From positions 10,016 through 74,015 of the forward strand of contig CAJUTC010000013.1 of assembly GCA_910589195.1 (NCBI GenBank): a stretch of DNA of 64,000 bases, read 5' to 3'. The notes below the pieces were generated by a model, which was given only the letters and a program-made list of their open reading frames with translations, did no database searches and was not told where the DNA came from. Of the stretch, positions 25,960-34,999 are shown in pieces; position 1 is the first letter of the stretch; every line of letters begins with the position of its first letter. This stretch comes from an uncultured Lachnospiraceae bacterium (GTDB taxonomy: Bacteria > Bacillota > Clostridia > Lachnospirales > Lachnospiraceae). Made by a program: the position numbers and the translations under genes.

Positions 25960-27355
25960 AAAAGGAAATAAAGTTTACCCCTTAACCAATGCTCAGAAGC
26001 TTCATTTTTATTGTTTAAAATACTGCCCCAAAAAGCAGGTTTTAAATATTGGCGCCAGTCTTACCATACAAGTCGATCTGGATCGGAAGCTGTTGGAAGA
26101 AAGCATCAAAAAGGCTATCAGCCGCTGCGAATCCATGCGGATCCGCTTTGCCCAGGATAAGGAGGGCAATACCTGGCAATATGTAGTAAAGGAAGATGAT
26201 TCCGTAATCGAACACTTTGATTTCACCGGATGGACCATGGAAGCTGCCCAGGCAAAAATGGAAGAATGGACAAAAACTCCTTTTTCACGCTTTGACTCCC
26301 CCATGCACCATATTGTAATGATTAAGCTTCCTGACGGCTTCCAGGGCATCTACATAGCTGTGGATCACATGACCATGGACGCCCAGTCCCTTATCATCTT
26401 TTACCGTGATATTATTGAACTGTACTGTTACAGGCAATATGATACCATTAAATATCCGAAAGAAATGGCTTCCTACATAACACAGCTTAAAAAGGATCTG
26501 ATTTATGAAGAAGGCTCTCCTGCCTGCCAAAAGGACCGGGAGTTTTTCCAAAAGCTGATATCCTCCTCCGAACCGATTTTTGCCGATATCTATGGCCCCG
26601 GAAAGCTGGAAGCAGAACGGAACGCTACCGGGAATCCGAATTTAAGGGCGGCTACTAATACTTCCGATAATGTGGATGCCAATATTACCACCTTCCATCT
26701 GGAAACGGATCCTTCTGCGCGCCTTCATAAATTCTGCCAAGAACAAAAAGTTTCTATGGTATGCCTGCTGCTCATGGGTCTGCGTACCTATCTGCAGAAA
26801 GAAAATAACCTGGACGATATCTCAGTTACCACTACAATTGCCCGCCGTGCTACCCTTTCGGAAAAACGCTGCGGAGGAAGCCGGATCCACTGTTTTCCCT
26901 TCCGCACCATTATTCCAAAAGAGGACACTTTCCTGGAAGGCATTTATAAAATCCGTGATATGCAGAACCAGTATTTCCGCCATGCCAACTACAGCCCTTC
27001 AGAATATTATTACTACAGAAAAGAGTACTACCACCTGAAAGACGGGCAGACTTACGAACCACTCTCTTTAACTTATCAGCCTTTATCCACACGCTATGAT
27101 GGCCCAGGTCTGGAGATGCTAGATGGCATCCAATATAAATCTGCGCGCTATACTAATGGTGTAGCTGCCCATACCCTGTATCTGACTGTAAATGAAAATC
27201 CGTCTGATAACGGCATGGACTTCTGTTTTGAATACCAGACTGGAGTCGTAACTCCAGAAAAGCTGCGGGATATCTATTACTTTTTGTGCCGGATTTTATT
27301 TCGTGGTACAGAAGATAGCAGCCGTACCATCGGTGAAATCATTGAATGGGTGTAG
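25949..27355 (+). CDS. Stand-alone condensation-domain protein (HxxxD acyltransferase)
   Basis: A 468-residue protein that is a condensation domain by itself, of the CoA-dependent acyltransferase superfamily used in non-ribosomal peptide synthesis. The active site is DHMTMDAQS, the H-x3-D motif with the catalytic histidine and aspartate kept; the first histidine of the usual pair is Asp and the usual Gly is Ala. It has no attached adenylation or carrier domain. It would join an acyl group on the carrier protein (27404-27634) to an amine or alcohol acceptor. It could also be an esterifying enzyme. Overlap with the hydrolase indicates one operon. Confidence 0.8.
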   Translation: MKTRKGNKVYPLTNAQKLHFYCLKYCPKKQVLNIGASLTIQVDLDRKLLEESIKKAISRCESMRIRFAQDKEGNTWQYVVKEDDSVIEHFDFTGWTMEAAQAKMEEWTKTPFSRFDSPMHHIVMIKLPDGFQGIYIAVDHMTMDAQSLIIFYRDIIELYCYRQYDTIKYPKEMASYITQLKKDLIYEEGSPACQKDREFFQKLISSSEPIFADIYGPGKLEAERNATGNPNLRAATNTSDNVDANITTFHLETDPSARLHKFCQEQKVSMVCLLLMGLRTYLQKENNLDDISVTTTIARRATLSEKRCGGSRIHCFPFRTIIPKEDTFLEGIYKIRDMQNQYFRHANYSPSEYYYYRKEYYHLKDGQTYEPLSLTYQPLSTRYDGPGLEMLDGIQYKSARYTNGVAAHTLYLTVNENPSDNGMDFCFEYQTGVVTPEKLRDIYYFLCRILFRGTEDSSRTIGEIIEWV

Positions 27356-27403
27356 CAGCCATTACCTGCCAAAGGCAGGAAAAATTTCATAAGGAGATCA
27401 AAC

Positions 27404-27634
27404 ATGTTAAACGAATTATCAACTATAATCTGCGAATATGTGGAGGTGGAACCGGAAACCATTACGGAACATTCCCGTTTTATAGAGGATCTTGGTTTTA
27501 ACTCCTATGACTTTATGAGTATGGTAGGTGAGCTTGAAGATCGGTATGATATTGAAGTAAACGAACGGGATGTGATCCATGTGAAAACTGTGGGCGATGC
27601 TATCACCTACATCAAATCGTTGCAAGAACAATAA
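27404..27634 (+). CDS. Acyl/peptidyl carrier protein
   Basis: A 76-residue carrier protein, the usual length. The phosphopantetheine attachment serine is S34 in EDLGFNSYDF; helix II continues FMSMVGELEDRYDIEV. It is distinct from a housekeeping ACP because it lies between a condensation-domain gene and an acyl-activating gene. It likely holds the acyl intermediate as a thioester. A GGAG box precedes the ATG. No phosphopantetheinyl transferase is seen in the window. Confidence 0.9.
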   Translation: MLNELSTIICEYVEVEPETITEHSRFIEDLGFNSYDFMSMVGELEDRYDIEVNERDVIHVKTVGDAITYIKSLQEQ

Positions 27635-27693
27635 GACCCCAACTTTTTATCAAATTAAACCATCATGCGCCCACAAATCGATTGGAGGTATTT

Positions 27694-29214
27694 ATGGAAG
27701 TAAAAACGTTGCAGGATATAATCCGCCATGGGGCGGCCACCTTCGGCAGCCAGACCGCCTTCCGCTATAAAGTAAAAAAAGAAATCCAGGATAAAAGTTA
27801 TCTGGAATTGCAGAATGATACCATGGCTGTCAGCCGGATGGTAGAAGGCTTTGGCATGAAAGGAATGCATATCGCATTAATCGGAACCACTTCTTACCAG
27901 TGGATTTCCTGTTACTTTGGAATTACCGGAAGCGGCAGCGTGGCTGTCCCTGTTGATGCCCAGCTTCCGGCTCAGGCTATATGGGAACTGTTAAACCGGG
28001 CGGATGTAAAAATGCTGATTTATGATGAAATCCGGGCAGACGTAACTGCAGGCATAAAAGAGCATTGCCCTCAGATTTCCTGTACGATTTCCATGCAGGC
28101 TGAAAGCCACCAACCAGAGATTTATTCTCTCTCCTGCCTGCTTTCCCAGTATGCCGGAAATTATGAAGCCAATCTATGTCCCAATCAGCTTGCCACGATT
28201 CTATATACCTCCGGTACCACCGGAAAAAGCAAGGGTGTTATGTTAAGCCATCAAAACTTAACGGATAATGCGGTCTGCCTGGATATGAAAATTCCGGCAG
28301 GAACCGTTACTATGACGCTGCTTCCCATTAATCACGTGTACTGCCTGACCATGGATATTATCAAAGGACTTTATATCGGCGCTGTCATCTGTGTCAATGA
28401 TTCCATTATGCGGGTGCAAAAAAACCTGGCGCTTTTTAAGCCTGAGCTGGTTCTCATGGTTCCTATGATCATTGAATCGGTTTACGCAAAACTGGAAGAC
28501 GCCGTCAGGCAAGCTCCTGCCGGCACTCCAAAGCCAATGATTGCCAAAGCCGCTTTGGGCGGACGGTTAAAAACCATATGCAGCGGCGGCGCCTATCTTG
28601 ATCCGGACTATGTAGATCGGTTTGAAGAATACGGCATTACTATCCTGCAGGGCTACGGCATGACCGAATGCTCCCCTGTTATCAGCACCAATTTAGAATG
28701 GGCCAATAAAAAGGGATCGGTTGGAAAGCTTCTTCCTAACTGCCAGGCCAAAGTGGTAGAAGAAGAACTTTGGATTAAAGGATCCAGCGTTATGATGGGA
28801 TATTACAAAATGCCAGAGGAAACTGCCAAAGCTCTAGAAGATGGCTGGCTGAAAACCGGCGATTTGGGATATGTGGATCCAGATCAATATGTATATATCA
28901 CAGGCCGCAAGAAAAATTTAATTATTCTTGCAAATGGGGAAAATGTATCTCCGGAAGAACTGGAAAACCAGCTGAACCGCTGTCACCTTGTAAAGGAAGT
29001 CCTGGTTCGGGAAGCCGGAAATGTGATTGAAGCCGAAATTTTCCCCAATTATGAATATGCCGAAAATTCCGGGATTTCCAATATTCCGGAACAACTTCAG
29101 TCGTTAATTGATGAAGAGAACCAAACCTTGCCAGTATATAAAAGAATCCATCACCTGATTGTTCGGGAAACGGAATTTGAGAAAACTACTGCAAAAAAAA
29201 TTAAGCGGTTTTAG
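27694..29214 (+). CDS. AMP-dependent acyl-activating enzyme (acyl-ACP or acyl-CoA ligase)
   Basis: A 506-residue ANL-superfamily ligase. The ATP loop is LYTSGTTGKSKGVMLSHQ, followed by GYGMTECSPVIS, LKTGDLGYVD, GRKKNLIILANGENVSPEELE and a C-terminal lysine region TTAKKIKRF. It would adenylate a carboxylic acid and load it onto the neighbouring carrier protein. Substrate unknown; fatty acid or amino acid are both possible. The ATG at 27694 follows GGAGG by five bases; an in-frame TTG lies 12 bases upstream. It is the last gene before a strong terminator. Confidence 0.85.
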   Translation: MEVKTLQDIIRHGAATFGSQTAFRYKVKKEIQDKSYLELQNDTMAVSRMVEGFGMKGMHIALIGTTSYQWISCYFGITGSGSVAVPVDAQLPAQAIWELLNRADVKMLIYDEIRADVTAGIKEHCPQISCTISMQAESHQPEIYSLSCLLSQYAGNYEANLCPNQLATILYTSGTTGKSKGVMLSHQNLTDNAVCLDMKIPAGTVTMTLLPINHVYCLTMDIIKGLYIGAVICVNDSIMRVQKNLALFKPELVLMVPMIIESVYAKLEDAVRQAPAGTPKPMIAKAALGGRLKTICSGGAYLDPDYVDRFEEYGITILQGYGMTECSPVISTNLEWANKKGSVGKLLPNCQAKVVEEELWIKGSSVMMGYYKMPEETAKALEDGWLKTGDLGYVDPDQYVYITGRKKNLIILANGENVSPEELENQLNRCHLVKEVLVREAGNVIEAEIFPNYEYAENSGISNIPEQLQSLIDEENQTLPVYKRIHHLIVRETEFEKTTAKKIKRF

Positions 29215-29274
29215 TCTGGGAAACATCCGCTCAACTATATTGGGAAACCTTTCGTAATTTCCGACCTTTTAAGC

Positions 29275-29323
29275 AAAAACCACTGGAAGAATGGAATATC
29301 ATACCTGCTTCCAGTGGTTTTTG
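29275..29323. terminator. Terminator after the acyl-activating gene
   Basis: CCACTGGAAG and CTTCCAGTGG form a ten-base-pair stem with an AAAAA run before and TTTTT after. It can serve both the cluster and the convergent lipoprotein gene. Confidence 0.85.
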
Positions 29324-29384
29324 ATGGTTTTTTCATATTTATTCACGGATGGTTTGCCGATCGTTTTTCAGCAGTTTCCTGCTT

Positions 29385-30176
29385 TTAAAGCCCTAATTGG
29401 TTTGCATCGATCTCCGTATAGCTGTCCAAATCTTCCGGCGCTGTAATTGAAACCGCCTGTCCAGGATTATTATAGGTAGCCTCCATCTCTAATTCCATAT
29501 TGGCAGTATCCCCATCCATGGTCATTTCCATAGACAGTTTTGCCTTGGACGCAACCACATAACCTTCCTTATTCACTACCAGTTCCCCGCTTAACGCTTG
29601 AATGGTATTGGAAGCGCCTGTAAGACCTGCTCCAGCATTTCCAAGGGCATCTATCATTTCTTCCATGACTTCTTCCATTTTAGCTTCATCTACGGTATAC
29701 GTTAGAATCTGGTTATCCCCATCCTTTTCCGCTGTAATATCTTTTAAGTAGGAAGAATCAACGGAAGTGGACCCCAGACGCTGTTCCACCTGCTTTACCA
29801 TATCTTCCAGACCCATGGCATACTTTAGTTTCTGGCCCATAGCTTCCACGTAGCAATAGCCGCTTTCATAATACATCATGGTGTCAATATTCTGCCCCAT
29901 GGTACTTGTGGTTCCGTCCATTAAATAGCGCATGCCATCTGTGTTAATGCCGTCTATCTTCATGTTCATCATCATGGATAGATCCATGGTATCGCTTTCA
30001 TGAACTAAAGACATATCCATGTCTATGTCCACATCTATGCTGGATATTTCTTTCTGCTTTTCCATAGCGGCATCATAAATTTCTTTTGGATCTTTCTTTC
30101 CCCCACAGCCGGTTAATGACACCGCCATGACAATGCTAAGTACAATTGCAGATAATCGTTTTTTCATAATTTTCAC
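29385..30176 (-). CDS. Secreted lipoprotein (DUF6612-like)
   Basis: About 263 residues. A signal peptide ends in the lipobox LTGC, so the mature protein is lipid-anchored. The rest is Met/Asp/Glu-rich with repeated beta-type segments (DVDIDMDMSLV, MNMKIDGINTDG, KAKLSMEMTMDGDTANMELEM), like DUF6612/LolA-like lipoproteins. Role unknown; such proteins are thought to handle hydrophobic ligands. The start is uncertain between GTG 30176 (four bases after AGGAGG) and ATG 30167; both keep the signal peptide. It follows the cytidylate-kinase-like gene by about 18 bases and is probably cotranscribed. Confidence 0.75.
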   Translation of the reverse strand: MKIMKKRLSAIVLSIVMAVSLTGCGGKKDPKEIYDAAMEKQKEISSIDVDIDMDMSLVHESDTMDLSMMMNMKIDGINTDGMRYLMDGTTSTMGQNIDTMMYYESGYCYVEAMGQKLKYAMGLEDMVKQVEQRLGSTSVDSSYLKDITAEKDGDNQILTYTVDEAKMEEVMEEMIDALGNAGAGLTGASNTIQALSGELVVNKEGYVVASKAKLSMEMTMDGDTANMELEMEATYNNPGQAVSITAPEDLDSYTEIDANQLGL

Positions 30177-30193
30177 CAATCCTCCTATAAATT

Positions 30194-30832
30194 TTAAATT
30201 TCAAATCCTTTCAGCCTGATATAATCCTTGATTAAGATTACCATCTGCTCAAATTCCAGGCGGCTACTGTTAATGGGCAGATCGTAATGTTCCATATTCA
30301 TCCAGTCCCTGCCCGCAAAATAACGGTGATATTCCTTCCGTTCCTTATCGATCCGCTTAATCCGCTTTAACGCTTCTTTTTCGTCAACCTTATCCACATC
30401 CATAACACGGCGGACCCGGGTATCCATATTAGCATATACAAAAATACGGATAAGCTCCTCCAAATTTTCCTGCTCCAGCACATAGTCACCACACCGACCG
30501 GCAATAATGCAGGTTTCCTCTGCCGCAATCTTACGGATTACATCCGACTGGAACCGGAACAGGTTTTCCGGAGTTGTCAGCTTCTCATCTTTTTTCGGAA
30601 GGTATAAATCTGGCTTCATCTCCTTCATAACCCGGTATAAAAGGTTATTGCCTGCCTTTTCATCAGCCAAACGGAAATACTGCTCTCCTATGGCGCTGGT
30701 TTCGGAAGTCATCTTTAATATTTCTTCATCATAAAAATGGATTCCCAGTTCTTCTGCCAGTATCTTCCCAACAATTCGCCCGCCACTTCCATACTGCCTC
30801 CCTATGGTGATAACAAAATGGTTTTTCTTCAT
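30194..30832 (-). CDS. Cytidylate-kinase-like protein
   Basis: A 212-residue protein of the cytidylate kinase-like family (PF13189 type). The P-loop variant is ITIGRQYGSGGRIVGK near the N terminus, and a lid region rich in Arg/Lys (RRVMDVDKVDEKEALKRIKRID) follows the LIRIFVYANMDTRV segment. This family is distinct from housekeeping Cmk and its substrate is not established. It is common in gut Firmicutes. A GGAGGGTAC box precedes the ATG. The gene is followed closely by the DUF6612-like lipoprotein gene. Confidence 0.8.
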   Translation of the reverse strand: MKKNHFVITIGRQYGSGGRIVGKILAEELGIHFYDEEILKMTSETSAIGEQYFRLADEKAGNNLLYRVMKEMKPDLYLPKKDEKLTTPENLFRFQSDVIRKIAAEETCIIAGRCGDYVLEQENLEELIRIFVYANMDTRVRRVMDVDKVDEKEALKRIKRIDKERKEYHRYFAGRDWMNMEHYDLPINSSRLEFEQMVILIKDYIRLKGFEI

Positions 30833-30910
30833 AACCGTACCCTCCTTTTTATTAAAGAATATCTCTTAAAACCTATTCTTTGAATCACTGATCTTGCTTT
30901 GTTCTTGCTT

Positions 30911-32251
30911 TTACTGCCCGTCGGCTTCAGCCTGCCTTGCGGCAGCATTCGCCACCGAAACAAATTCCTCTACTGATGCAGCAACCTCCTCTCCTTCACC
31001 AATCTTTTGAAGGCACGTCCACCATGCTGTGCGTGCCTTTGCCCAGCCAGGGGTTATCTGGTAATAGTCACCCATATACTGAGTGAAAATGCTGTATTCA
31101 TTCATCAGTTCATCATTGGTATAGATGTGCTCCATGGGACGGACCGGCCAATAGCCGGAAATCTGAACCGCTTTGGCATACTGGCTATCATTTTCTGTCA
31201 TAAATGTAATAAAGGTTTTTGCTGCCCGGATTTTTTCCGGATCCCCAGAATCAAAAATACCGAATCCCCAGATTCCTCCCTGAAGCTTTGGCTGTCCGGA
31301 ATCAGTAGGAAACGCCATAGGTAAAATTTCAAAATCCAGGTTTGGATTGGTCACCACCTGATTGATTTCCATCGAAACATTCCAGCAAAAAGCCATTGCT
31401 AGCTTACTGCTGCAAAACTGCGCAATCTCATCACTGCCAACCATTTCCGGTGCAAACCGGATCCCTTCCAAATCATATAAAAGCTGTAAGGCACGGATAT
31501 TTTCTTCGCTGTCTGCCGTATACCTGGTATGGGCATCATCTGTGAAAGTTCCGGAATATAAATTGTTAACCAAAGCTCTGGTGCCCTGATCGCCTCCCTG
31601 ATCCTTACAGTAAACTACCCCTACCTCCTGCTGCCCGTAAGCCCGAAGCGCCTCTACAGCTTGGATAAAATCTTCCGTTGACCAGGTTCTGGTTTCTTCA
31701 TCAATATACTGCAAGGCGCCGGCTGCCCGGAACATATCATAATTAATCGCCATGCAGTGGGTGCCCATAGAAACCGGAAAAATATAATGCTGCCCATTCT
31801 GGTTACGGCAGGCGAAACGCACGGAATCATAAATCTCCTTTGCATGATCGGATTGCCAAAGATCGGATAAATCCACCATAACTCCCTGCTGGCCCCAGTT
31901 GGCTACCAAGCGTTCCGGCCCTTCAAAAATCAAATCCGGAGGATGGCCGGATGTAATGGCTTCCTGAACTCTGTCATCACCAGTAGCATTATTGTAATCC
32001 AGAAATTCTACAGATATATGGATGTTAGGATACTCCCTGTGGAAATGTCCAAGTACGCTGGCAATATTGGTAGGATTTGTCCAGTTTCCCACAGGATACG
32101 TCCATAATGTAAGCTCGATTGGTTCTAGGGCCGAATCCGTTTGCTCCTCTTGGTCAGCAGGTTGATTCATAGCCTGCTCACCGCCTGTCTTAGTCCCACA
32201 AGATGAAAGAGCCAGGGCAAAAACGGATGCCCAAACAGCCATTTTTTTCAT
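30911..32251 (-). CDS. Extracellular solute-binding lipoprotein (family 1)
   Basis: A 446-residue ABC-type solute-binding protein. The signal peptide ends at the lipobox LSSC. The mature part has the family 1 pattern: ITLWTYPVGNW-like start (LTLWTYPVGN), HREYPNIHISVEF, DLIFEGPERLVANW and GGIWGFGIFDSG. Such proteins bind sugars or related solutes outside the membrane. No permease or ATPase genes are near, and it follows the hybrid kinase gene by 23 bases. It may therefore act as a sensory partner of that kinase rather than in uptake. Ligand unknown. Confidence 0.85.
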   Translation of the reverse strand: MKKMAVWASVFALALSSCGTKTGGEQAMNQPADQEEQTDSALEPIELTLWTYPVGNWTNPTNIASVLGHFHREYPNIHISVEFLDYNNATGDDRVQEAITSGHPPDLIFEGPERLVANWGQQGVMVDLSDLWQSDHAKEIYDSVRFACRNQNGQHYIFPVSMGTHCMAINYDMFRAAGALQYIDEETRTWSTEDFIQAVEALRAYGQQEVGVVYCKDQGGDQGTRALVNNLYSGTFTDDAHTRYTADSEENIRALQLLYDLEGIRFAPEMVGSDEIAQFCSSKLAMAFCWNVSMEINQVVTNPNLDFEILPMAFPTDSGQPKLQGGIWGFGIFDSGDPEKIRAAKTFITFMTENDSQYAKAVQISGYWPVRPMEHIYTNDELMNEYSIFTQYMGDYYQITPGWAKARTAWWTCLQKIGEGEEVAASVEEFVSVANAAARQAEADGQ

Positions 32252-32274
32252 ATTATTCCATTCCCTTCAATTTA

Positions 32275-34833
32275 TTATCCAGAAACCCCAATATATTTTT
32301 CCAGCAGGTTTGCCACTTCATGGATATCGATTGGTTTCGCGATGTGGGCATTCATACCGCAATCCAGGCACTTTTTTATGTCGTCTGAAAACGCGTCAGC
32401 GCTCATGGCAATAATGGGGATCACCTTTCCATCCTGACGCTCTAACCCACGAATTGCCCTGGCAGCTTCATATCCGCTCATCTGAGGCATCCTAAGATCC
32501 ATTAAAATAATATCATACCATCCTTCGGAAGACCCTTTAAATTTGTTCAGGCAGATTTGCCCATTTTCGGCCCAGTCCAATTCCAATCCTAATTCTGACA
32601 GCAGTTCGCTGGCAATTTCCCAGTTTAACTCATTATCCTCTGCCAAAAGCGCCCTCTTTCCGGAAAAGTCAGAAGCACCTCTTTTTTCCGGATAAATGCT
32701 TTCCGGTTCTTTTGCCTGTGAAAAAGGCCTGAGTCCATATAATAAGGTAGACGGAAACAGTGGTTTTTTGATGAAACCATTTACACCTGCCGCTCTTGCC
32801 GCCTCCTCGATCTCTTTCCAATCATAAGAAGAAATCAGCGCCATGAAAACCTGATCGGCGCAAATCTGACGGATTTCTTTGGCCACCTGAATCCCATCCA
32901 TTCCCGGAAGTTCTGATTTCACCAGCACTATATCATAGGACTTACCTTCTTTGCACCGTTTTTGTACTGCCTGGGCCGCCTTCTGTCCGTCTAAGACCCA
33001 TTCCGCATAAACTCCCATGGATTGCAATACCTTTTCCGCCTCTTCGCATACATTTTGATCATCATCTACAAGCAGCAGGTTCCAGGCCGGAAGCTTCCAG
33101 TCTGTTTCCTTTTCTGGAGCCTTTTCCAAATCCAGCACCACATGGAACTCCGTGCCTTTTCCTTGCTCACTTTCTACCTCTATAGTTCCGTTCATGGCAT
33201 CCACTATGTATTTGGTAATTGCCATACCAAGGCCGGCCCCTTCTGTCTTTTCAATCCGTGCGTTATCCTCACGCATAAAAGACTGGAAAATTTTATCTTT
33301 AAACTCCTTTGACATGCCAATGCCATTGTCCTTGACACGGAAATGGATTCGAATGTAATCGCTCCCCTTCGGAGAATGCTCCTCATACAGCACTGCCTGG
33401 ATCTGGCCTCCTTCTGGCGTAAACTTAGTTGCGTTGCCCAAAAGGTTTAATAAAATCTGGTTCAGCCGAAGACCGTCGCTGAAAATATCTTCCCACCATA
33501 TGTTTTGGACATAAACATCAAATTGCTGTTTTTTCCCATTCGTCTGAGGCTGCACAATATGGATAATCCCTTCCATTAATTCACTTAAGGAAATGGGTTC
33601 GTTCTTTAACGTAAGCCTGCCACTTTCAATCTTTGACATATCAAGGATATCATTGATCAGGCCCAGCAGATGGCGGCTAGAAATCGTAATCTTTTTCAGG
33701 CAGTCCTGAACCTGTTGGATATTTTCAATATTAGCGGAGGCTATGGCCGTCATTCCTACAATGCCGTTCATAGGTGTACGGATATCGTGGCTCATATTTG
33801 AAAGGAACTCACTTTTCGCTTTGTTTGCCCGTTCTGCTGTCTGCCTGGCCTCATCTAAGTCACGAACCTGCTTTCTGGTTAACCGGAAGTATCCGGCAAA
33901 TGCCAAAAGAAGCGCCGTCATAATCAGAGCACAATCCCGCATGGTTGTGATTACCCACTGATGCCCCAGGGCATCAATACTTTCATCTACTGTACCGTAA
34001 GGCATAAACAGCATCAAATGCCACTCCGAATAGGGCAGGCTGGAGCAATGCAGATGCCGCCGTTCCCCATCTACTGTAATCTGTCCGGAATATGACTGAT
34101 CATCTTCCATAGCCTTTCTTAACTGTGCAATGTACTGCTCTGTATCCTTTCCTTCCACCCGTTCATATTGAGTACGAACCCGCTCAAAATAATTATCTCC
34201 GCTTACGCCATCACCTTGGATAATAAAGCTTCCGTCCCGGCGGATAATAGAATAGTTTACCTCCGCTCCCATATCCGCTACGGTCAGCGTATCGCTTAAA
34301 TATTCAGACGGAAGGCCTGCCACCAACGCAATACAGGTCTTTCCATTTTCCATGGGATATTTGGCCGGAACCCCCATTAAGACTACCTTTTGTCCCAGTT
34401 GATCCGTCCCCATAGCCAGCTTTTCTTCGCCTCTGTTGATAGAATTAAAAAATCCATCCTGCCCGTCCACATCGATCTGCGGCCCATATATCATATCAAA
34501 ACTTCCGTCATTACAGTAAAAAGCCAGGTAATCAAATCCCCTAGCTCTTGCGTTGTAGGTCAAGGTTACTTGCCTCACTCGTTTACTGGTTACGCTTCCC
34601 GGAGGAACGGAATCTACCAACGCTTCTACTTGGGACAGCCGAAGCTCAATGGTAGTGCCAAAATGCATGGCTACCTGCTGGCTCATTCCGGACATGTACA
34701 TTTCGCCGATCTGGCTGATCGTTTCTGCACCCTTTTGGTTCATCCGCACTGCCAGAGAAGTAAAAATATAAACACAGAAAACAGATACCAGGATCAGGCT
34801 GATAAACAGAAAACGAATCGTTTTGTGTTTCAT
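32275..34833 (-). CDS. Hybrid sensor histidine kinase with two receiver domains
   Basis: An 852-residue membrane kinase. Domains in order: TM helix (about 8-28), extracellular dCache-like sensor (about 40-290), second TM (about 300-322), HisKA with the phosphorylated histidine in SNMSHDIRTPMNG, ATPase domain with N and G boxes (LLGNATKFTPEGG, GAGLGMAITKYIV), then two receivers. The first receiver reads DIVLVKSELPGMDG, with Lys where the acceptor Asp should be, so it is probably inactive. The second has DIILMDLRMPQMSG and is intact. No DNA-binding output is present. Start follows GGAGGGA. Cotranscribed with the solute-binding lipoprotein. Confidence 0.9.
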   Translation of the reverse strand: MKHKTIRFLFISLILVSVFCVYIFTSLAVRMNQKGAETISQIGEMYMSGMSQQVAMHFGTTIELRLSQVEALVDSVPPGSVTSKRVRQVTLTYNARARGFDYLAFYCNDGSFDMIYGPQIDVDGQDGFFNSINRGEEKLAMGTDQLGQKVVLMGVPAKYPMENGKTCIALVAGLPSEYLSDTLTVADMGAEVNYSIIRRDGSFIIQGDGVSGDNYFERVRTQYERVEGKDTEQYIAQLRKAMEDDQSYSGQITVDGERRHLHCSSLPYSEWHLMLFMPYGTVDESIDALGHQWVITTMRDCALIMTALLLAFAGYFRLTRKQVRDLDEARQTAERANKAKSEFLSNMSHDIRTPMNGIVGMTAIASANIENIQQVQDCLKKITISSRHLLGLINDILDMSKIESGRLTLKNEPISLSELMEGIIHIVQPQTNGKKQQFDVYVQNIWWEDIFSDGLRLNQILLNLLGNATKFTPEGGQIQAVLYEEHSPKGSDYIRIHFRVKDNGIGMSKEFKDKIFQSFMREDNARIEKTEGAGLGMAITKYIVDAMNGTIEVESEQGKGTEFHVVLDLEKAPEKETDWKLPAWNLLLVDDDQNVCEEAEKVLQSMGVYAEWVLDGQKAAQAVQKRCKEGKSYDIVLVKSELPGMDGIQVAKEIRQICADQVFMALISSYDWKEIEEAARAAGVNGFIKKPLFPSTLLYGLRPFSQAKEPESIYPEKRGASDFSGKRALLAEDNELNWEIASELLSELGLELDWAENGQICLNKFKGSSEGWYDIILMDLRMPQMSGYEAARAIRGLERQDGKVIPIIAMSADAFSDDIKKCLDCGMNAHIAKPIDIHEVANLLEKYIGVSG

Positions 34834-34916
34834 CTCTCAACTCCCTCCAAAATTCCTAATTATACCCATTATACCATCTCTGCCCAAAAATAGGTAGACC
34901 CTTCTTTACTTTAAAA

Positions 34917-34946
34917 ATTAAAAAAGAACCTTACCACACAGGATTC
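34917..34946 (-). terminator. Terminator after radA
   Basis: Minus strand GAATCCT - eight bases - AGGTTC with one bulged T, followed by TTTTTT. It lies about 55 bases past the radA stop. Confidence 0.5.
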
Positions 34947-34999
34947 TTATTCTGATTACCACGTTTAGCAAAACACGCCAGTAACACATTTTGCCGGAT

